This document shows positions 1 to 4,983 of a DNA stretch of 10,001 nt, piece after piece. Both the position numbers and the translations under genes were made by a program. Under the pieces are notes generated by a model. That model did not search any database, was not told the DNA's origin, and saw nothing but the letters and a program-made list of their open reading frames with translations. Position 1 is the stretch's first letter, and the number at the start of each line of letters is the position of its first letter. This stretch comes from DATATV01 sp035551355 (GTDB lineage Bacteria > Actinomycetota > Actinomycetes > Mycobacteriales > Pseudonocardiaceae), in NCBI GenBank assembly GCA_035551355.1, contig DASZNF010000029.1:1-10001 (forward strand). The letters run 5' to 3'.

Positions 1-181
1 GGAAGGCTTTGATCGCGAGGTGGAGCAGGAGGGTGGAGTCTTTGCCGCCGGAGAACAGGATGGCGGGGCGGTCGAATTCGCCGGCGACTTCGCGGATGAT
101 GTGGATGGCTTCGGATTCCAGCGCGGCGAGATTGTCCACCGACAGCGCCGCGTTCGGCTGGGCCGGTGCGGTCGCGGTCAT
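1..181 (-). CDS. cysD: Sulfate adenylyltransferase small subunit CysD, N-terminal part (runs off left edge)
   Basis: The 60 codons visible on the minus strand start at the ATG at 181 and continue past base 1. CysD is the catalytic PP-loop ATP sulfurylase subunit: with the GTPase CysN it adenylates sulfate to APS in the cytoplasm. Seen directly: a short variable leader, then ALESEAIHIIREVAGEFDRP (residues 20-39), typical of CysD, and the PP-loop FSGGKDST at 43-50, followed by LLLHLAIKAF. The start is fixed by a 4-base ATGA overlap with the stop of cysC, implying translational coupling in one operon. I expect cysN just beyond the left edge but cannot see it. Only about a fifth of a normal CysD (roughly 300 residues) is present, so integrity cannot be judged. 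Confidence 0.93.
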   Translation of the reverse strand, partial: MTATAPAQPNAALSVDNLAALESEAIHIIREVAGEFDRPAILFSGGKDSTLLLHLAIKAF

Positions 182-759
182 GGCGCGATCCGTTGGTGCA
201 CAAAGGAGAACACCGTGTCCACCGACTCGGTGACGTCCTGGGTGTGGGCCGGGATGGACAGATCCGGAACCTCCGGCGGCTCGTACGGATCGTCCACTCC
301 GGTCAGTCCGCGCAGCTGCCCGGCGCGCTGCTTGGCGTACAGGCCCTTGACGTCGCGGCGGGCGCACACACCGGTCGGGGTGGCGACGTACACCTCGACG
401 AAGTCCACGCCGTGGGCCACGTGCTCGGCCCGCACCTGGGCGCGGCTGGTGGCATAGGGCGCGATCACCGGTACCAGGGTGACCACGCCGTGCCCGGCCA
501 GCAGTTGCGCGACGAAACCGATGCGCCGCACGTTCTCCTCCCGGTCGGACCGGGAGAAGCCGAGATCGCGGGTGAGGTTGCGGCGGATCTCGTCGCCGTC
601 GAGCACCTCGACCGGCTGTCCGTAGGTGTGCAGCCGGTCGGCCACGCCGCGGGCGATGGTGGATTTTCCGGCGCTGGGCAGGCCGGTCAGCCACACGGTG
701 ACCCCGTGCGCCGCGGGCGGCTCGGCCAGCTCGACCGGTTTCGTCTCGGGCCGACTCAT
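178..759 (-). CDS. cysC: Adenylyl-sulfate (APS) kinase CysC
   Basis: A 193-residue cytoplasmic kinase that converts APS plus ATP to PAPS, used for sulfate reduction or as donor for sulfotransferases. Motifs seen: Walker A GLPSAGKST at 26-34; DGDEIRRNLTRDLGFSRSDR at 54-73, the family signature for nucleotide and APS binding; KGLYAKQRAGQLRGLTGVDDPYEPP around 138-162, the conserved lid and product-binding region. The length is normal for a stand-alone APS kinase, rather than a CysNC fusion as in mycobacteria. The segment that carries the phosphorylatable serine in some family members reads VIAPYATSR (98-106), with Ala at position 100. I recall the E. coli residue as non-essential, so activity is still expected. 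It is first in the operon and overlaps cysD by ATGA. No good Shine-Dalgarno site precedes the ATG, and a promoter-like sequence lies only a few bases upstream. Confidence 0.95.
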   Translation of the reverse strand: MSRPETKPVELAEPPAAHGVTVWLTGLPSAGKSTIARGVADRLHTYGQPVEVLDGDEIRRNLTRDLGFSRSDREENVRRIGFVAQLLAGHGVVTLVPVIAPYATSRAQVRAEHVAHGVDFVEVYVATPTGVCARRDVKGLYAKQRAGQLRGLTGVDDPYEPPEVPDLSIPAHTQDVTESVDTVFSFVHQRIAP

Positions 760-762
760 ATC

Positions 763-791
763 TCTATAAAGTCAGTAGACTTAATCGTCAC
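763..791 (-). promoter_or_regulatory. Putative cysC promoter, possibly leaderless
   Basis: On the minus strand GTGACG (786-791) resembles a -35 element and TATAGA (763-768) a -10 element, separated by 17 bp. The -10 ends only 4 nt before the cysC ATG at 759. The shifted hexamer TTTATA (765-770) would give 5 intervening bases but a 15-bp spacer. Either way the mRNA would start at or very near the start codon, consistent with leaderless translation, which is common in actinobacteria. This was assigned by eye; no transcription start data are available. Confidence 0.45.
767..784. promoter_or_regulatory. Candidate operator for the Rrf2 regulator in the cysC promoter
   Basis: The plus strand reads TAAAGTCAGTAGACTTAA. 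The core AAGTC-AGTA-GACTT (769-782) is a 5-4-5 inverted repeat, and the outermost T/A pair also matches. It is AT-rich in a roughly 70% GC context and lies between the proposed -35 and -10 elements of cysC, where a bound repressor would block RNA polymerase. It also lies about 90 bp upstream of the divergent Rrf2 gene. Rrf2-family proteins bind near-palindromic, AT-rich sites of this size. That this regulator binds here is inferred from position. Confidence 0.5.
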
Positions 792-872
792 CATGCAGTC
801 ACGGTAGTACATCGGTCACCGACAGGGAAGGGCGTGTCGCACACACAGCCGGCTATCAGGGAAGATGAACGC

Positions 873-1334
873 GTGAGGGTGTCCACCAAGGCCGACTACG
901 CGCTGCGCGCCATGGCGCAGCTCGCCGCCGACGGCGCGGACGGCCCGGTCACCGCGCCGCGGCTGGCCGAGGAGCAGGGCATCCCGGTGAAATTCCTGCA
1001 CGCGGTGCTCACCGAACTCAAGCGGGCCCGGCTGGTGCGGAGCACCCGCGGCCCGGAGGGCGGGTTCGAACTGGCCCGCCCGGCCGAGCGGATCAGCCTG
1101 GCCGACATCCTGCGCGCGGTGGACGGCCCGCTGATGAACGTGCACGACACCAGCCTGGGCACGCTGTCCTACCCCGGGCCGGCCGGCTCGCTGCTGGACG
1201 TGTGGCGGGCGGCGCGGACCAGTCTGCGCAACGTGTTCGAGGAAGTCAGCGTGGCCGATCTGGCCGCGGGCCGGCTGCCCGGCTCGGTGGCCGAACTGGC
1301 GGCCAAATACCAGGAAGACGTGCGCTACTCCTGA
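873..1334 (+). CDS. Rrf2-family transcriptional regulator lacking Fe-S cysteines
   Basis: A 153-residue DNA-binding protein beginning MRVSTKADYALRAM, the hallmark Rrf2-family start. That identity, plus the ribosome-site-like AGGGAAG at 858-864 with 8 nt spacing, favours the GTG at 873 over the upstream in-frame GTG at 834. The winged helix-turn-helix occupies about residues 8-70, including LAEEQGIPVKFLHAVLTELK and the wing STRGPEGGFELAR (57-69). A dimerisation and sensor region follows (72-150). There are no cysteines at all, so the three-Cys cluster ligands of IscR, NsrR and RsrR are missing, making it CymR-like in this respect. CymR of Firmicutes represses sulfur and cysteine genes together with CysK. 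Divergent placement next to cysC suggests control of sulfate activation in response to sulfur status, which is an inference. It ends at TGA 1332-1334, convergent with the P450 gene. Confidence 0.88.
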   Translation: MRVSTKADYALRAMAQLAADGADGPVTAPRLAEEQGIPVKFLHAVLTELKRARLVRSTRGPEGGFELARPAERISLADILRAVDGPLMNVHDTSLGTLSYPGPAGSLLDVWRAARTSLRNVFEEVSVADLAAGRLPGSVAELAAKYQEDVRYS

Positions 1335-1512
1335 TCCGGCCCCCTTCGGCCAATCGCCGGCATGGTCCGAATCGGCCACGAATTTCGGTGAATTCGACAA
1401 TACGATCGGGAATCACCCCGCCACAGTCCACTGTTTCGGCGTGGAAACCGCGGAGTGAGCGGTTCCGACATGAAACGGCGTTCCCGGGGGATGCTGCTCG
1501 TGGGGTGAGCCG
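1335..1512. terminator. Convergent intergenic gap with weak hairpins (possible terminators)
   Basis: This 178-bp gap separates the ends of the Rrf2 and P450 genes and holds no credible gene. It has three inverted repeats. CGAATT/AATTCG (1379-1384 and 1391-1396) has a 6-nt loop. CGCCACAGT and ACTGT...GGCG (1419-1441) form a 12-bp core, ACAGTCCACTGT, plus a bulged outer stem. AACCGC/GCGGTT (1446-1451 and 1459-1464) has a 7-nt loop and can extend by GG/CC across a bulged A. None is followed by a clear U-tract on either strand. Actinobacterial terminators often lack one, so termination for both converging transcripts is plausible but weakly supported. Confidence 0.35.
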
Positions 1513-2784
1513 CTACTTCGGCTCGTCGAGCAGGACGGGCAGGGCGTCCACGCCGTAGACGACCGAGGTCCGGCGGAAGGCCAGGTCGGCGTCCGGCTCG
1601 GCCAGCCGCAGGTGCGGGAACCGGCGCAGCAGCGCCGGATACGCGGTGCGCAGCTCCATCCGGGCCAGCTCCGCGCCCACACACCGGTGGATGCCGTAGC
1701 CGAAGGCCAGGTGCGGGGCGGGCTGCCGGGTCGGGTCGAACGTCTCGGCGTCCTCGCCCAGCACACTGTCCCGGTTCGCGCCGGACAGCGAGACGATCAC
1801 CGTGTCGCCCTTGCCGAAGCGCTTCCCGGCGACCTCCAGGTCCTCCTTGGCGAACCGCGGGAACGCCGCCTGCACCACGGTCAGGTAGCGCAGCAGTTCC
1901 TCGGTGAGCCGGTTGACCTGGTCGGCGTCGCCCAGCGCCTGCCTGCGCGCCTCGGTGTCCTTGGTGAGCACCACCGCGCCCAGCGCCAGCATGCTCGCCG
2001 TGGTCTCCAGCCCACCGGTCAGCACGCCGTCGGCCAGCCCGGCCAGCTCCGGGTCGTCGATCTCGTCGCCGTGCTCGCGGATCAGCATGCCCAGCAGGCC
2101 GTCGCCGGGCTCTTCGCGCTGCTTCTTCACGATGTCGGACAGGTAGGACAGCGATTCGGAGATCGCGCCGAACGAGGCCCCGGCCCCGGCGAACAGGTCG
2201 AACCGTGCGGTGCTCAGCCGCTGGAAGTCGGCCCGGTCCTCGTACGACACCCCGAGCAGTTCGCAGATGGTCAGCGAGGGGATGGGCAGCGCGAACATCT
2301 GCCACAGGTCCACCGGGCCGTCCACCTCGGCCATCGCGTCCAGCTGCTCGGCCACGATGGCCTCGATGCGCGGCTGCAGCCGGGCCAGCCTGCGCATGGT
2401 GAACTCCGGGGTCAGCAGCTTGCGCAGCCGGGTGTGCACCGGTGGGTCGGCGAACCCGAGGCCACCCGGGTTCTGGTCGGCCGACACCCCCATGTTGCCG
2501 ATCAGGTTGGTGAAGTCGTTGGAGAACCCGTCGGCCTTGCCCAGCACGGTCTTGGCCTCGGCGTACCCGGTGACCAGCCAGGCGTTGATGCCCAGCGGCA
2601 GGGACAGCTTGCTGATCGGCTCCCGCTCCCGGACGCTGCCCAGTTCGGCGACCGGGTCCAGCCCATCGCGACGCAGCGGCATCAGCGCGGCGTCCGGCAG
2701 GGCGGACAGGTCGAGGCCTTTCTTACCGGCCCGTTTCAAATATCTGCGCCCCAACCACCCGACGAGGCGCCTGCGTATCCCCAT
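1513..2784 (-). CDS. Cytochrome P450 (soluble bacterial class)
   Basis: A 423-residue heme-thiolate monooxygenase that would take two electrons through a ferredoxin and reductase to oxidise a small organic substrate. Seen in order: the C-helix HTRLR (117-121) in FADPPVHTRLRKLLTPEF; the I-helix oxygen-activation motif GGLETT (257-262), in which Gly replaces the more usual Ala of AGxxT; ExxR as EELLR with E296 and R299; the heme loop FGYGIHRCVG (361-370) with axial Cys368. All essential elements are intact and the length is typical. The N terminus (GIRRRLVGWLGRRYLKRAGKKG) is strongly basic rather than a membrane anchor. No ferredoxin, reductase or biosynthetic enzyme is adjacent, so the substrate and CYP family cannot be assigned. 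There is no Shine-Dalgarno site, and a -10-like TAGCAT lies 7 nt before the ATG. The gene is convergent with the Rrf2 gene. Confidence 0.95.
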   Translation of the reverse strand: MGIRRRLVGWLGRRYLKRAGKKGLDLSALPDAALMPLRRDGLDPVAELGSVREREPISKLSLPLGINAWLVTGYAEAKTVLGKADGFSNDFTNLIGNMGVSADQNPGGLGFADPPVHTRLRKLLTPEFTMRRLARLQPRIEAIVAEQLDAMAEVDGPVDLWQMFALPIPSLTICELLGVSYEDRADFQRLSTARFDLFAGAGASFGAISESLSYLSDIVKKQREEPGDGLLGMLIREHGDEIDDPELAGLADGVLTGGLETTASMLALGAVVLTKDTEARRQALGDADQVNRLTEELLRYLTVVQAAFPRFAKEDLEVAGKRFGKGDTVIVSLSGANRDSVLGEDAETFDPTRQPAPHLAFGYGIHRCVGAELARMELRTAYPALLRRFPHLRLAEPDADLAFRRTSVVYGVDALPVLLDEPK

Positions 2785-2791
2785 GGGCGGG

Positions 2792-2820
2792 ATGCTACAA
2801 GGTCACACGGTGTCTCAATC
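2792..2820 (-). promoter_or_regulatory. Putative leaderless promoter of the P450 gene
   Basis: On the minus strand TAGCAT (2792-2797) fits the actinobacterial TANNNT -10 pattern and is followed by exactly 7 nt before the ATG. Upstream GATTGA (2815-2820) gives a 17-bp spacer; TTGAGA (2813-2818) looks more like a -35 element but gives 15 bp. The 8-bp palindrome CGTATACG (2823-2830) lies immediately upstream and could be part of a regulator site, though a motif this short can occur by chance. No ribosome-binding site is visible. Confidence 0.42.
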
Positions 2821-2833
2821 GTCGTATACGTCA

Positions 2834-2866
2834 CCGGCGAATGAACACCAGCGGCGCATTCGCCGG
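2834..2866 (-). terminator. Hairpin terminator after lpd
   Basis: The perfect 10-bp inverted repeat CCGGCGAATG (2834-2843) and CATTCGCCGG (2857-2866), with a 13-nt loop, starts about 14 nt after the lpd stop codon on the minus strand. The GC-rich stem is strong. There is no clear T-run afterwards, so this would be a U-less terminator of the kind accepted in actinobacteria. Its arms overlap a second inverted repeat, TGAACACC/GGTGTTCA (2842-2849 and 2876-2883), that includes the lpd stop codon. Confidence 0.6.
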
Positions 2867-2880
2867 ATCACCACAGGTGT

Positions 2881-4281
2881 TCAGAAATTGATCATGTTAC
2901 CGGCCAGGCCGTGGATCGCCTCCTTGACCGCCTCGCCGAGGGTGGGGTGGGCGTGCACGTTGCGAGCCACCTCGGTGACGGTCAGATCCCACTGCTGGGC
3001 CAGGGTGAGCTCGGGCAGCAGCTCGGTGACCTCCGGGCCGATCAGGTGCGCGCCGAGCAGCTCGCCGTGGGTCGCGTCGCTGATGATCTTGACGAAGCCG
3101 GTCGGCTCGCCGAGGCCGTGGGCCTTTCCATTGGCGGTGAACGGAAACTTGGCCGTCCGGACGTCGAAACCCTGCTCCCGGGCCTGCGCCTCGGTCCAGC
3201 CGAAACTGGCCACCTGGGGCTGGCAATAGGTGGCCCGGGGGATCATCACGTAGTCCAGTTCCATGGTCTCCGCGTCGGCGATGGTCTCCGCCGCGATGAC
3301 GCCCATGGCCTCGGCCGCGTGGGCCAGCATCAGCTTGGCCGTGACATCGCCGATGGCGTAGATGTGCGGCACGTTCGTGCGGCACCGGCCGTCCACCGCG
3401 ATGGCTCCGCGCTCGGTCAGCCCGACCCCGGTGTGTTCCAGCCCATAGCCCTGCACCCGGGGCTGGAAACCGATGGCCTGCAACACCTTGTCCGCTTCCA
3501 GCACGCGCTGTTCGCCGTTGGTGGTGACGGTCACCCGGACCTTGTCACCGGAGTCGTCGATGCCCTCGACCCGGGTCGAGGTGAGCACCTCGATGCCCAG
3601 CCTGCGGTACTGCTTGTCCAGTTCGGCGGACACCTCGGCGTCCTCCAGCGGCACCATCCGGTCCAGGAACTCCACGATGGTGACCCGCACCCCGTAGTTG
3701 TGCAGCACGTAGGCGAACTCCACGCCGATCGCGCCCGCCCCGGCGATGATCACGCTGTCCGGCAGCTCCTCGGACAGGATCTGCTCCTCGTAGGTCACCA
3801 CCCGCTCGGACAGCGCGGTGCCCGGCAGCAGCTTGGTGGTGGCCCCGGCGGCGATGACGCAGTGGTCGAAGGTGAGCGTCTCGCTGCTCCCGTCGGACCT
3901 GGCCACCTCGATGGTGTTCGGGTCGGTGAACCGGCCGCGCCCGTCGTATTCGGCGATCTTGTTCTTCTTCATCAGGTAGTGCACGCCCTTGACCCGGCCC
4001 TCGGCCACGGACCGGCTGCGGGTGAAGGCGGCGTGGTAGTCGAAGGTGATCTCGGCGTCGGAGGAGATGCCGAAGGTCTTGGCCTGCCTGGTCACGATGT
4101 GCGCCAGCTCGGCGTTGCGCAGCAGCGCCTTGGACGGGATGCAGCCCACGTTCAGGCAGACACCGCCCCAGTACTTCTCCTCGACGACCGCCGTCTTCAA
4201 GCCCAGCTGCGCGGCCCGGATCGCGGCCACGTATCCGCCGGGACCGGCGCCCAGCACCACCACGTCGAAGTGATCGCTCAT
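2881..4281 (-). CDS. lpd: Dihydrolipoyl dehydrogenase (E3), LpdC type
   Basis: A 466-residue FAD- and NAD-dependent disulfide oxidoreductase that reoxidises dihydrolipoamide on the E2 subunits of pyruvate, 2-oxoglutarate and branched-chain 2-oxo-acid dehydrogenase complexes. Seen: the FAD Rossmann motif GAGPGG (11-16); the redox disulfide in WGGVCLNVGCIPSK, Cys42 and Cys47; the NAD-binding motif GAGAIG (181-186); the FAD-contacting YAIGDV (308-313); the catalytic HAHPTLGE with His445 and Glu450 near the C terminus. Complete and normal in length. From memory the sequence closely parallels M. tuberculosis LpdC, including ATYCQPQVASFG and the final MINF. No E1 or E2 gene is present, so it is a stand-alone E3, as in mycobacteria. 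It starts only 10 bp after the tetR stop, so it may be read through from that operon. A TAGGGT hexamer 7 nt before the ATG suggests an independent leaderless promoter as well. Confidence 0.97.
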   Translation of the reverse strand: MSDHFDVVVLGAGPGGYVAAIRAAQLGLKTAVVEEKYWGGVCLNVGCIPSKALLRNAELAHIVTRQAKTFGISSDAEITFDYHAAFTRSRSVAEGRVKGVHYLMKKNKIAEYDGRGRFTDPNTIEVARSDGSSETLTFDHCVIAAGATTKLLPGTALSERVVTYEEQILSEELPDSVIIAGAGAIGVEFAYVLHNYGVRVTIVEFLDRMVPLEDAEVSAELDKQYRRLGIEVLTSTRVEGIDDSGDKVRVTVTTNGEQRVLEADKVLQAIGFQPRVQGYGLEHTGVGLTERGAIAVDGRCRTNVPHIYAIGDVTAKLMLAHAAEAMGVIAAETIADAETMELDYVMIPRATYCQPQVASFGWTEAQAREQGFDVRTAKFPFTANGKAHGLGEPTGFVKIISDATHGELLGAHLIGPEVTELLPELTLAQQWDLTVTEVARNVHAHPTLGEAVKEAIHGLAGNMINF

Positions 4282-4288
4282 GCCTGCG

Positions 4289-4294
4289 ACCCTA
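4289..4294 (-). promoter_or_regulatory. Possible -10 element of lpd overlapping the tetR stop codon
   Basis: TAGGGT on the minus strand matches TANNNT, lies exactly 7 nt before the lpd ATG, and its first three bases are the tetR TAG stop. I see no convincing -35 at the right distance (4312-4317 reads GCTGGG). A short, common motif like this is weak evidence, but the spacing matches the P450 promoter and there is no Shine-Dalgarno site. Confidence 0.3.
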
Positions 4295-4933
4295 TCCGGT
4301 GAACCCCCTTGCCCAGCGGGCGCGCAGGGTGGCCACGAAGGACGCGAACTCCGACACCATGGACATCGCGTCCGGATCCAGCAACCACTGCTGCTGCAAC
4401 CCGTCCAGCACCGCGATGGTGGTTCGCACCAGCTCGTCGACCGGTGCTTCGGCGGCGATCTCGCCGGTGGCCTGACCGGTGCGCACCGCCTCGGTCAGCC
4501 AGTCGCGGATGCCCGCGTAATGGCCGCGCAGCCAGGTGTGCGCGGGATGGTCCGGCTCGATCGCCTCGGCCGACAGCCGGACGAACAGGCCCACCAGTTC
4601 CGGCCGGGTCGAGTTGCGGGCCACCAGCGCGGCCAGCGCGTCGAACGCGGCCCAGCCCAGCGGCGGACCGGCCGCGGAGCCGGCCAGGAACTCGCCGTCC
4701 TCGGCGTCGCGCCGCTCCAGCACCGCGGCCAGCAGCGCGGCCTTGCTGGGGAAATGGTGCAGCAGCCCAGACTGGGACAACCCGGTGCGGGCGGCCACCA
4801 GGGCCACCGAGGTGCCGTGGAAACCGTTGGCGGAGAACAGTTCCGTGGCCGCGCGCAGCGCCCGGTCCCGCGACTGCGCCCCGGCCGCCTCGCTGCGCGG
4901 GCGGGCGGCGGCGTAGCGCGGGGGGAAGGACAT
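4292..4933 (-). CDS. TetR/AcrR-family transcriptional regulator
   Basis: A 213-residue one-component repressor-type protein. After a variable Arg/Ala-rich leader (1-22), the TetR DNA-binding domain spans about 23-70: ALRAATELFSANGFHGTSVA, then the recognition-helix region TGLSQSGLLHHFPSKAALLAAVL (50-72), with the family HHF-x-SK signature. The C-terminal domain (about 80-210) is helical and divergent, so the ligand cannot be predicted. The ATG at 4933 is preceded by GAGGAG (4941-4946) with 7 nt spacing, one of the clearest ribosome sites here. It lies 50 bp downstream of the GH3 glycosidase gene on the same strand, so both probably share the promoter carrying the 22-bp palindrome at 7416-7437. 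That would make it an autoregulated repressor of GH3, likely induced by the glycoside or its aglycone. Confidence 0.92.
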   Translation of the reverse strand: MSFPPRYAAARPRSEAAGAQSRDRALRAATELFSANGFHGTSVALVAARTGLSQSGLLHHFPSKAALLAAVLERRDAEDGEFLAGSAAGPPLGWAAFDALAALVARNSTRPELVGLFVRLSAEAIEPDHPAHTWLRGHYAGIRDWLTEAVRTGQATGEIAAEAPVDELVRTTIAVLDGLQQQWLLDPDAMSMVSEFASFVATLRARWARGFTG

Positions 4934-4983
4934 TCGCGGGCTCCTCGGTGGGGCGATCGTCGAGATGCGGTTGGCGGTCGGGG

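Noticed and set aside
834..872. Upstream GTG start for the Rrf2 regulator adding 13 residues
   Set aside because: Rrf2 proteins characteristically begin with M-R-V/I-S-T-K; the GTG at 873 gives exactly this and has a suitably placed AGGGAAG.
1513..2784. P450 plus Rrf2 plus cys genes as a natural-product sulfation cluster
   Set aside because: No sulfotransferase or biosynthetic backbone enzyme is present, and gene orientation does not support a common unit.
2823..2830. CGTATACG as a defined operator for the P450 gene
   Set aside because: An 8-bp palindrome alone is too short to call, and no regulator gene is adjacent.
2831..2883. H-type pseudoknot after lpd
   Set aside because: The topology is right, but zero nucleotides separate the two 3' arms, so the loop that would have to span stem 1 does not exist; alternative hairpins are more plausible.
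2911..4302. A 463-residue plus-strand frame antisense to lpd
   Set aside because: The minus strand encodes an unmistakable dihydrolipoyl dehydrogenase; the opposite frame has compositional bias and no motif.
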